Part shown: positions 10,710-17,483 of the stretch, piece after piece | Layout: each line of letters begins with the position of its first letter | Position numbering within the stretch: the stretch's first letter is position 1 | Assembly: GCF_900104515.1 (NCBI RefSeq) | Contig: NZ_FNJL01000044.1 | Location: 1-32,308 of the forward strand | Source of the DNA: Paracidovorax cattleyae | Lineage (GTDB): Bacteria > Pseudomonadota > Gammaproteobacteria > Burkholderiales > Burkholderiaceae_C | Reading direction: 5' to 3' | DNA: 32,308 nt | Translations under genes and position numbers: made by a program | Notes under the pieces: model-generated | Told to the model about the DNA's origin: nothing | The model's database searches: none | Seen by the model: the letters and a program-made list of their open reading frames with translations, nothing else

Positions 10710-10730
10710 AAGCCGGCCCGCGCGGCTTTT
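10710..10730 (+). terminator. Terminator after the cupin gene
   Basis: AAGCCG - GCCCGCG - CGGCTT followed by TT forms a GC stem running into four T, 22 bp after the cupin stop. It resembles a short Rho-independent terminator and separates the cupin from the Smr gene. Confidence 0.55.
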
Positions 10731-10788
10731 CCGGTTACTCCGCCCGCCGCCGCGGGCCAGCGCGCGGATCGGATACAACCGGCATTCC

Positions 10789-11457
10789 ATGACCGTGAAA
10801 GCCCGCTCCCTCCAGGACCTGCAACCGCTGCGCAAGGCGCTGGCCGAGGCCGCCGAGCGCGAAGCCCGGCTGCTGCGCGAGCGGCAGGAGGCCGCGCGCC
10901 GTGCGCGTGCGGAGCGCATGCTCTTCCAGGATGCGGTCGGCCCGGTGCAGGCACTGCGCGGCACGCAGGAGCGCCGCTGGCACCTGCCCGAGCCGCCCGA
11001 GCCGCAGCCCGTGCAGCGCGAGCTCGACGAGGAGCGCGTGCTGCGGGAATCGATCAGCGACGAGTTCGACGTGAGCACCCTGCTGGACGTGGACGACCAG
11101 CTCAGCTTCCGCCGCCCCGGCATCGGCACCGACGTGACGCACCGCCTGCGCGCGGGGCACTGGAGCATCCAGCGCCAGCTCGACCTGCACGGCCTGCGCA
11201 CCGACGAGGCACGCGAGGCCCTGGGCGAATTCATCCGGCTGGCCCACCGCACCGGCCTGCGCTGCGTGCGCGTGGTGCACGGCAAGGGCCTGGGCTCGCC
11301 CGGCAGGACGCCCGTGCTCAAGGGCCGGGTGCAGCGCTGGCTCGTCCAGAAAAAGGAAGTCCTGGCGTTCGTGCAGGCGCGCCCTGCCGAAGGCGGTGCC
11401 GGCGCGCTGGTCGTGCTGCTGCAGCCGGGCCGCCGCCGCACCGGGCCGGCCGGCTAG
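10789..11457 (+). CDS. Smr (MutS2-C-like) domain protein
   Basis: A 222-aa protein with a charged, probably helical N-terminal half rich in Arg, Glu and Ala (residues 10-50) and a C-terminal Smr domain. The hallmarks are the LDLHGLRTDEAREAL motif and VRVVHGKGLGSPGRTPVLKGRVQRWL, containing the HGKG and TPVLK elements typical of stand-alone Smr proteins such as E. coli SmrA/SmrB. Members are nicking or endoribonucleolytic enzymes; SmrB acts on mRNA at collided ribosomes. Whether this one does so is not shown. The gene converges with the histidine kinase gene, and both stop codons lie in one 26-bp palindrome. Confidence 0.92.
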   Translation: MTVKARSLQDLQPLRKALAEAAEREARLLRERQEAARRARAERMLFQDAVGPVQALRGTQERRWHLPEPPEPQPVQRELDEERVLRESISDEFDVSTLLDVDDQLSFRRPGIGTDVTHRLRAGHWSIQRQLDLHGLRTDEAREALGEFIRLAHRTGLRCVRVVHGKGLGSPGRTPVLKGRVQRWLVQKKEVLAFVQARPAEGGAGALVVLLQPGRRRTGPAG

Positions 11458-11470
11458 CTAGCCGGCCGGC
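11445..11470. terminator. 26-bp perfect palindrome across two convergent stops
   Basis: Arms GCCGGCCGGCTAG and CTAGCCGGCCGGC abut without a spacer. The left TAG is the stop of the Smr gene (11455-11457) and the right CTA is the TAG stop of the histidine kinase gene (11458-11460). It would form a very stable hairpin in either transcript but has no U tract, so it may act as an mRNA 3' end stabiliser or a bidirectional barrier. Confidence 0.5.
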
Positions 11471-12975
11471 GTGCCTGCAGGCAGGACCAGGCCGCGCATC
11501 TCCAGCCGCACGCCCAGGCCCCGCAGATCCGCGCTGCGATAGAGCTCCAGCCGGCCGCCGTAGGCCTGCGCGATCTGGCCCGTGATCGCCAGGCCCAGGC
11601 CGCTGCCCTGCACCGACTCGTCGAACCGCACGCCGCGCCGGCCCGCGGCCTGCCACTGCACCGGCGTCATGCCGGGGCCGTCGTCCTCGATGTCCAGGCC
11701 CAGCCGGCCGTGCCCGGCCGAGAGGTCGGCCGACAGCGTGACCCGCACCCGGGACGCGGCCCATTTGCCCGCGTTGTCCAGCAGGTTGCCCAGCACCTCC
11801 TCCAGGTCCGCCCGCTCCCCGCGCCACCGCACCGGGCCCGCGGCGTGGTCCTCCAGCATCCAGTCCAGCTCCTGCGCGGCATGCAGGCGCTGCATCATGC
11901 GCAGCACCTGGCCCACGCATTCGCGCACATCGACCGCCGGCGCGCCCGCACCGGGATGGGCGTGCAGGGCATCGCTCAGCGTGCGCCCCTGGTAGCGGTC
12001 CACCAGCTGCGCCATGGCCTCGACCTGGCGACGCACTTCGCTGCTGGCCACCTGGGGGTGAGCGCTGGCCTGCGCGCCCAGCAGCGCCAGGGGCTTCTTG
12101 AGGGCGTGGTTCAGGTCCACCGCATGGGCCCGCGCGCGCGCCACCACGTGCGCGTTGTGCGCCAGCAGGCCGGCCAGCTCGCTCTGCAGGGGCTGCAGGT
12201 CCCTGCCCGTGGGCGCCGCGAGGTGCTCCGCCACGTCGGAGCCCGCACCCTGCGGCCCCCGCAGCGTGGCGATCAGCGCCTCCAGCCGGCGCAGCGGCGC
12301 GAGCCCCACGCGCACCTGCAGCCAGGCCAGCACACCGGCCAGGGCCAGGAGCACGCATCCGGCCACCAGCAGGTTGCGGTCGATCTGCCGCACGCTGCGC
12401 TGCAGCTGGTCGGCGGGGCCATACACGGTGAGTGCCACCGCGACGGGAGGCTGGCCCGGCGTGATGGGGACGGTGAGCGCCAGCAGGGGCTCCTGCATCG
12501 GGCCCGTGGCCGGGTGCAGCACGGCCGATCCCGGCACCGGACCGGGCCCGGCCGGCAGGCTGCCCATGTCCCAGAGCGAACGCGAACGCAGCACCTTGCC
12601 GCCGGCCTCGGCCCGCCAGTACCAGCCGGCATAGATGGCGCTGAATTCGTCCGCCCCGCCCGCGGCCTCGCGGAGCTGCCCCATCGGGCCCAACTGCAGC
12701 CGCGTACCCACGCGCTGGGCCTTGTCGCGCAGCACCTGCTCGAAGCCTTCCAGCAGGCTGCGGTGCATCTGTCCGCGCATCCACAGCCCGCCCGCGGAGA
12801 CCAGCAGCAGCATGGGGATCAGCACGAGCAGCGCGATGCGCGTGGCCATGGGCCACTGGGCCACCCGGAGCGCCCATGCGGACATGCCCCGTGCCGGCGG
12901 CACCGGAGCGGCCGGCGCAGCGGCTTCCGGCGTATGGCCTGAGCTTGCGCCGTCCGTCATGGCCGGCCTCGCCAT
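11458..12975 (-). CDS. PhoQ-like sensor histidine kinase
   Basis: A 505-aa inner-membrane sensor kinase. TM1 is at about 46-63, a periplasmic sensor of about 135 residues follows (containing WYWRAEAGGKVLRSRSLWD), and TM2 is at about 202-219. The H-box is DLNHALKKPLALL with His290. The N-box LEEVLGNLLDNAGKWA lies at 391-406, the G1 box DDGPGM at 431-436 and the G2 box GSGLGL at 457-462. The H-box with Lys-Lys-Pro and the Trp-type periplasmic segment resemble PhoQ relatives. It follows the response regulator with a 3-bp gap and shares its operon. A later ATG at 12960 is an alternative start. The stimulus is unknown; divalent cations or envelope stress are family-based guesses. Confidence 0.92.
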   Translation of the reverse strand: MARPAMTDGASSGHTPEAAAPAAPVPPARGMSAWALRVAQWPMATRIALLVLIPMLLLVSAGGLWMRGQMHRSLLEGFEQVLRDKAQRVGTRLQLGPMGQLREAAGGADEFSAIYAGWYWRAEAGGKVLRSRSLWDMGSLPAGPGPVPGSAVLHPATGPMQEPLLALTVPITPGQPPVAVALTVYGPADQLQRSVRQIDRNLLVAGCVLLALAGVLAWLQVRVGLAPLRRLEALIATLRGPQGAGSDVAEHLAAPTGRDLQPLQSELAGLLAHNAHVVARARAHAVDLNHALKKPLALLGAQASAHPQVASSEVRRQVEAMAQLVDRYQGRTLSDALHAHPGAGAPAVDVRECVGQVLRMMQRLHAAQELDWMLEDHAAGPVRWRGERADLEEVLGNLLDNAGKWAASRVRVTLSADLSAGHGRLGLDIEDDGPGMTPVQWQAAGRRGVRFDESVQGSGLGLAITGQIAQAYGGRLELYRSADLRGLGVRLEMRGLVLPAGTPAG

Positions 12976-12978
12976 GCG

Positions 12979-13653
12979 TCAGCCCGGGGCATCGGAGGCC
13001 ACGAGCCGGAAACCCTGGCCGCGCTCGGTCACCAGTTGCGGCGCGGCGCCGAGCTTGCGGCGGATGCGGCCGATCAGCACGTCCAGCGTGTTGGAATCCG
13101 GATCGAGATCGCGCGCATACACGTGCTCGGTGATGTCCGTGCGCGTGAGCAGCCTGCCCGGATGGTGGATGAAGTACGCCAGGATCTTGTGCTCCTGCGC
13201 GGTGAGCTGCAGCGCCTGACCGTGCAGCGAGAACCGGCCCTGCACCGCGTCGTATTCCAGCGGGCCCGCGCGCAGCACCGCGGCGGCGGCCCCGGCCGCG
13301 CGGCGCAGCATGGCCCGCAGACGCAGCACGACCTCGTCCATCAGGAACGGCTTGGTCAGATAATCGTCGGCCCCGGCGTTGAAGCCGGCGAGCTTGTCGC
13401 TCCAGCGGTTGCGGGCCGTGAGCACCAGCACGGGCCAGCCGCGGCCGGCCTCGCGCCAGTCGTGCAGCACGCACAGGCCATCCTTGAGCGGCAGGCCCAG
13501 GTCGAGCACCGCGGCGCTGTAGGCCTCCACGCTGCCGGCAAAGGACGCGGCCTCGCCGTCGTGTTCCACATCCACCGCGAAGCCCGCGGCCTCCAGGGCC
13601 TCGCGCAGCTGCCGCGCCAGCGCCACATCGTCTTCCACCACCAGTACACGCAT
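12979..13653 (-). CDS. OmpR-family response regulator
   Basis: A 224-aa two-component regulator. The receiver domain (1-115) has the acidic pocket VVEDD (6-9), the phosphoacceptor Asp51 in AVLDLGLP, Thr79 and Lys101 in YLTKPF. A winged-helix OmpR/PhoB DNA-binding domain fills 130-220 (LQLTAQEHKILAYFIHHPGRLLTRTDITEHVY ... NTLDVLIGRIRRKLG). Its ATG overlaps the TGA of the upstream PepSY gene by one base, and it precedes the kinase gene, so the three genes form one operon. It probably autoregulates through the repeats at 14413-14443 in front of the operon. Confidence 0.95.
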   Translation of the reverse strand: MRVLVVEDDVALARQLREALEAAGFAVDVEHDGEAASFAGSVEAYSAAVLDLGLPLKDGLCVLHDWREAGRGWPVLVLTARNRWSDKLAGFNAGADDYLTKPFLMDEVVLRLRAMLRRAAGAAAAVLRAGPLEYDAVQGRFSLHGQALQLTAQEHKILAYFIHHPGRLLTRTDITEHVYARDLDPDSNTLDVLIGRIRRKLGAAPQLVTERGQGFRLVASDAPG

Positions 13654-14390
13654 CAGTCGTCGTCCACCTTCTGCCGCGTCACCTCCAGGGTGGCGGCATC
13701 CACTTCCAGTTCCAGCTTGAAGCCGTTGGGCTGCTGCAGTTCGACACTGTAGTAGGGGCGCCGGCGGTGGTCGGTCTCCAGTTCCACCTCCAGCACGAGT
13801 CCGGAGAATTTCGGGCGCAGCGATTCGAGCATGACCGCCATGGACCTGGGCGGGGGTTGCACGGCGCCGGCTTCGGGCGGGTGCAGCACCTCGCCCGTGC
13901 GCACGTCCAGCAGCAGCTTCGTCTCGCCGGCGGGCCGCTCCGAGAGCTTGACCTCGTACACCGCCTGCCCCTGGCCGTCGCGCTCGAATTCCGCGTTCAC
14001 CACGCGGGCGCCGTATTTCTGCTCCAGCTGCCGGATGTAGCGGGCCATCTGCGCCAGCGGAACGGGCTGCGTCGGCCACTCGCGCTCCTGCGCGACCACT
14101 GCGCCGGAGGCCGCGTCCACCAGCACCTCGTGCTTCTCGCCCCGGGCGTCGATGACCTTGATCTCGTAGCGGAGCTCGCCCTGGCGTCCCCTCTTGGTCT
14201 CCACCTCGATGACGCGCCCCCCGTACTTGCGCCCGATGTCCGCAATGATGCTGTTGAGGGGCTTGAGCTGGCCGGCGAGCACGCCGCGCCGCGCCGCGTC
14301 CTGCTCGGCGGCGGGGACCTGCGCGCACGCGAACGCCGCCGCGGCAAGAGCCGCGGCCCGCAGGAAAGCACCAAGTGCCGGTCGTGTCAT
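13653..14390 (-). CDS. Exported PepSY-domain protein
   Basis: A 245-aa exported protein with signal peptide MTRPALGAFLRAAALAAAAFACAQVPAAE, cleaved near 26-28. Three degenerate PepSY-like repeats follow, each containing a Y/V-E-hydrophobic strand and a D-x-x-T/S-G-x-V/L pattern: VLVDAASGAVVAQE, LLLDVRTGEVLHPP and LEVDAATLEVTRQK. PepSY domains occur in periplasmic inhibitors and in modules next to two-component systems. As the first gene of the operon it may feed back on the sensor's periplasmic domain; that is inference. It is divergent from a second PepSY gene across 130 bp. Confidence 0.85.
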   Translation of the reverse strand: MTRPALGAFLRAAALAAAAFACAQVPAAEQDAARRGVLAGQLKPLNSIIADIGRKYGGRVIEVETKRGRQGELRYEIKVIDARGEKHEVLVDAASGAVVAQEREWPTQPVPLAQMARYIRQLEQKYGARVVNAEFERDGQGQAVYEVKLSERPAGETKLLLDVRTGEVLHPPEAGAVQPPPRSMAVMLESLRPKFSGLVLEVELETDHRRRPYYSVELQQPNGFKLELEVDAATLEVTRQKVDDD

Positions 14391-14412
14391 CGCCCGATTA
14401 TTGCGGCCCGCA

Positions 14413-14443
14413 TTAAACGGACCGTGAACGGCCGCTTCACGGT
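14413..14443. promoter_or_regulatory. Candidate response-regulator operator between divergent PepSY genes
   Basis: TTAAACGG (14413-14420) and GTGAACGG (14424-14431) are direct repeats at exactly 11-bp offset, as expected for tandem OmpR-type monomers on one face of the helix. Overlapping this, ACCGTGAA (14421-14428) and TTCACGGT (14436-14443) form a perfect inverted repeat with a 7-bp spacer. The site could control both the PepSY-regulator-kinase operon and the divergent PepSY gene. Confidence 0.5.
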
Positions 14444-14520
14444 GGATTTAGGGACCGCGGTACACACTGCCTCCATCACCTGCCCACCACCGCAACACCG
14501 CAACACCGAAAGGAAACACC

Positions 14521-15168
14521 GTGAACAAGAAAACCCTCGTGACGATCGCGCTCTCCGCCGCAGCCGCCACCGCCCTGCCCTCCATGGCCTGGGCCCTGAG
14601 CGCCGCCGAGGCCGTCGATGTGATGGCCCGCAACCAGTACGTCGCGCCGCACGACCTGCAGAAGCAGTATGGCTACTGGACGGCCAGCGCCGTCTCCAGC
14701 GACGGCGCCCGCGCCACCGTGCTGGTGAAGGATGCCGACGGCAGTTTCACCGCCGTGCGCAGGATCGACATCGGCGGCGCCCTGCCCGGGGTGGAGCAGG
14801 TGACGCAGCGGCTGCGCGCCACCGGCTACGCCACCGTTTATGACGTGGAGCTGGACGACGGCTTCTGGGAAGCGAAGGCGCGCCAGTCCACCCTGCAGGG
14901 CGAGAAGGTGGAGTTCGTGCTGCACCCCGCCACGCTGGAGGTGCTGAGCCAGGTCGGACGCAGCGGCGGCACGCTCAACGGCCAGCCGGTGCCGGGCGCG
15001 GACCAGGTCCGGCAGGCCCTGCAGGTGGCGGGATACACCCGCATCGGCGACATCGACTACGACGACGGCTTCTGGGAAGCCGAGGCCACCAACGCCGCCA
15101 ACCAGCCGGTGGAACTGCGCATCGAGCCCACCACCGGCAAGGTGCTGCGCGAGAAGCTGGACGACTGA
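14521..15168 (+). CDS. Second exported PepSY-domain protein
   Basis: A 215-aa exported protein starting with GTG, 6 bases after a clear AGGA (14511-14514). The signal peptide ends at about residue 25 (SMAWA-LS). Two PepSY-like repeats are evident from the matching segments ATVYDVELDDGFWEAKA and RIGDIDYDDGFWEAEA, each followed by a strand ending in an E-x-x-T/T-G-x-V-L type turn. An N-terminal third copy (IDIGG...) is weaker. It is a probable periplasmic target of the adjacent two-component system, because it shares the regulatory region with that operon. No enzymatic motif is seen. Confidence 0.88.
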   Translation: MNKKTLVTIALSAAAATALPSMAWALSAAEAVDVMARNQYVAPHDLQKQYGYWTASAVSSDGARATVLVKDADGSFTAVRRIDIGGALPGVEQVTQRLRATGYATVYDVELDDGFWEAKARQSTLQGEKVEFVLHPATLEVLSQVGRSGGTLNGQPVPGADQVRQALQVAGYTRIGDIDYDDGFWEAEATNAANQPVELRIEPTTGKVLREKLDD

Positions 15169-15178
15169 CGGATGCAGC

Positions 15179-15194
15179 AGGGCGGTGACGCCCT
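15179..15194. terminator. Hairpin between convergent PepSY and nucleotidase genes
   Basis: AGGGCG-GTGA-CGCCCT is a perfect 6-bp stem closed by a GNRA-type tetraloop. It lies in the 32-bp gap between the two convergent stop codons. T tracts are poor on both sides, so it could be a bidirectional terminator or a 3' end stabiliser. Confidence 0.45.
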
Positions 15195-15200
15195 CGTTGT

Positions 15201-17264
15201 CTACTTCGACAGGTCGAGCGCGTACTTCGACGTGCCCTTGCCCGAGCCGTCGTCGGCAGCCAGCACGGAGATGTTGGCGAGGCCTGCAGCCTGCGCCACG
15301 GACAGGGCATTGGCGCCGGAGCTGAATACCACCGGGCCGGCGGTCTTCACCTTCGTGAAGCGCCAGCTCCTGGCGCTGCCGTTGGCCGTGCGCGTCACGG
15401 ACGGGTTCCTGCGGATGTAGTCGATCACCACGTCGCGGTTCGCGTCGGGCGACGCCCAGATCGTGCCGGAGCCGTCCAGCTTGTCGATGAAGCTCTTGCC
15501 GCTGGTCGCGCGGTAGTTGTTCGTGGCGATCACGAACTCCTGCGCCGGGTCGATCGCCTGGCCCCTGTAGGTCAGGTTTTTGATGCGGCTGCCGACGGCC
15601 TGGGTGACGTCGATCTCATATTGCACATCGGCCGTGGTGAACATGTCGAAGTTGTAGCCCGGGAAGGTGCTGATCAGCGCCTGCTCGGATGTCCTGGCCG
15701 GGTCGATCTGGTTGAAGCGCCTGGCGGCGGCCTCCAGCCAGTTCTTGATGTCGGCTCCGTTCACCTTCACCGCATACACGGTGTTCGGGTAGAGGTACAG
15801 GTCGGCCGCGTTGAAGATCGCGAGCGGGCCCACGGCCACGTCGGTGTAGTCGGCACCGCCCTGGAAGCCGGACTTGAAGGGCGCGCTCACCGACAGTACC
15901 GGCAGGCTCTTGTATTGCTGCAGGTTGGCCTGGATGTAGGCCGACACGTAGGCCTGCTGCGCCTGGTTCACGATCTGGATCGCGCCCGGATCGCCCACGT
16001 CGGCGAACAGCGTGCCCATGCGGAAGTCGGTGCTGCCGATGGGCGTCTTCACATAGCCGATGGTGGCCTGGTGCTGCGTTTCGACCAGCGGCGCGATGCT
16101 GCTGTCGGCATCCACGAACACGGCCTTGCCCGCGGCGTCCTTGCCGGTCTGGATGTTGCGCAGCTCGCTCTTCGATGCGCTCTTGTCAACGGTCCAGGCC
16201 TTGCCGTCCCACTTCAGCGCGAGGCGGACGACGCCCAGGGCCTTGCCCCAGGAACTGGCCATGACGGCGGGTACGCCATTGATGGTGCCGGCCTTGTTGT
16301 CCACGCCCGCCTGGGTGAAGGCCGGCGTGGCCGCCGTGTCGGGGAACACGCTGTGCTGGTGGCCCATCACCATCGCGTCGATGCCCGACACCCTGGACAG
16401 GTACAGGCCCGGGTTCTCCATGGTGGAGGAATAGGCGCCGGCATCCAGGCCCCCATGCAGCAGCGCCACGACCACGTCGGCGCCCTTGGCGCGCAGCTCC
16501 GGCACGTACCTGGTGGCGGATTCCACGGCGCCTTCCGTGTACACCTTGCCGTCCAGGTAGCGCTTGTCCCAGTTCATGATGCCCGGCGTGGTGAAGCCGA
16601 TCACGCCGACCTTGATCGGCAGCTTCACTTCCTTGCCGTCGGTGTCGGTGGCCACCACCGTCTTTTCGATCAGCGTGTAGGGCTGGATCAGCGGCTGGCG
16701 GGTCTTGCTGCTGTACACGTTGGCCAGCACCGTGGGGTAGCCCGCGCCGGCGCACTTCACGCTCCCATCCACGCCATCGACCTGCATGCCGCCGCCCAGC
16801 ACCTGGTTCAGGAACGGCAGGCCGTAGTTGAACTCATGGTTGCCCAGCGTGCCCACGTCGAAGCCCAGGGCCCCCATCGCCTTGTACATCGACAGCTGCT
16901 GGCTGCACGGAATGGTCTTCACCACGGCTTCGTAGTCGGCCAGGGCCGTGCCCTGGATGGTGTCGCCGTTGTCCACCAGCAGCGTGTTCGCGAATTCCTT
17001 GCGGGCCTGGCGCACCAGGGTGGCCGTGCGCTCGAAGCCGTACGACTTATCTTCGGCGAGCTTGAAGTAGTCATAGCTGCGCACGTTGAAGTGCAGGTCG
17101 GTGGTTTCCAGCACGGCCAGCGTCGCGGTGGCCTGCTTGCTGCTGGAGAGGCTGCCGTCTCCGCCGCCACCGCAGGCGGCCAGGAACAGCGAGGGGATCG
17201 CGCACAGGGCGACCAGCGGGAACCGGGGCAGGCGCAGGGCAGCGGAGGGGAAATGTGGAGACAT
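15201..17264 (-). CDS. 5'-nucleotidase / 2',3'-cyclic phosphodiesterase-type lipoprotein
   Basis: A 687-aa calcineurin-like metallophosphoesterase exported as a lipoprotein, with lipobox LFLAAC and Cys31 followed by a Gly-rich linker. Metal-binding blocks are TTDLHFN (54-60), DNGDTIQG (98-105), GNHEFNYG (141-148), ALLHGG and MGHQHS. The C-terminal half is the 5'-nucleotidase specificity domain with FNAADLYLYPNTVYAVKVNGADIKNWLE. Length and the GDTIQGTALADY segment favour the CpdB-like 2',3'-cyclic-nucleotide 2'-phosphodiesterase/3'-nucleotidase over plain UshA. It salvages extracellular nucleotides for phosphate or nucleoside. The ATG at 17264 gives the shortest sensible signal peptide; an in-frame upstream extension is AT-poor and featureless. 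Confidence 0.88.
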   Translation of the reverse strand: MSPHFPSAALRLPRFPLVALCAIPSLFLAACGGGGDGSLSSSKQATATLAVLETTDLHFNVRSYDYFKLAEDKSYGFERTATLVRQARKEFANTLLVDNGDTIQGTALADYEAVVKTIPCSQQLSMYKAMGALGFDVGTLGNHEFNYGLPFLNQVLGGGMQVDGVDGSVKCAGAGYPTVLANVYSSKTRQPLIQPYTLIEKTVVATDTDGKEVKLPIKVGVIGFTTPGIMNWDKRYLDGKVYTEGAVESATRYVPELRAKGADVVVALLHGGLDAGAYSSTMENPGLYLSRVSGIDAMVMGHQHSVFPDTAATPAFTQAGVDNKAGTINGVPAVMASSWGKALGVVRLALKWDGKAWTVDKSASKSELRNIQTGKDAAGKAVFVDADSSIAPLVETQHQATIGYVKTPIGSTDFRMGTLFADVGDPGAIQIVNQAQQAYVSAYIQANLQQYKSLPVLSVSAPFKSGFQGGADYTDVAVGPLAIFNAADLYLYPNTVYAVKVNGADIKNWLEAAARRFNQIDPARTSEQALISTFPGYNFDMFTTADVQYEIDVTQAVGSRIKNLTYRGQAIDPAQEFVIATNNYRATSGKSFIDKLDGSGTIWASPDANRDVVIDYIRRNPSVTRTANGSARSWRFTKVKTAGPVVFSSGANALSVAQAAGLANISVLAADDGSGKGTSKYALDLSK

Positions 17265-17329
17265 GGGGTGGGATGGGTAACGAAAGAAAGCCGCCAGTGT
17301 TGGCCGGCCGTATGACATCGCCATGACTC

Positions 17330-17346
17330 CATGCCGATGCGGCATG
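17330..17346. promoter_or_regulatory. Inverted repeat in the nucleotidase-vgrG divergent region
   Basis: CATGCCG-ATG-CGGCATG is a perfect 7-bp-arm inverted repeat 66 bp before the nucleotidase start. A second one, GTTCG-CGAGA-CGAAC at 17420-17434, sits 50 bp before vgrG. Either might be an operator. A CATAAT followed by an AT-rich stretch just before vgrG is a possible -10, but I see no convincing -35 partner. Confidence 0.35.
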
Positions 17347-17483
17347 AACCGCCGGCAACTGCAGCCTTCCTCGTCACTACGTTGAACATTTGGATGCAAT
17401 TGGCTCGACGGTGGGACGCGTTCGCGAGACGAACCGCACCATAATTCGCGCCACAAAAATAACGGCTAGAAACAGTTGACCGC

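Noticed and set aside
13081-15000. Other long open frames on the opposite strand of the kinase, regulator and PepSY genes
   Set aside because: Typical shadow frames of high-GC coding DNA; the minus-strand products have complete motif sets.
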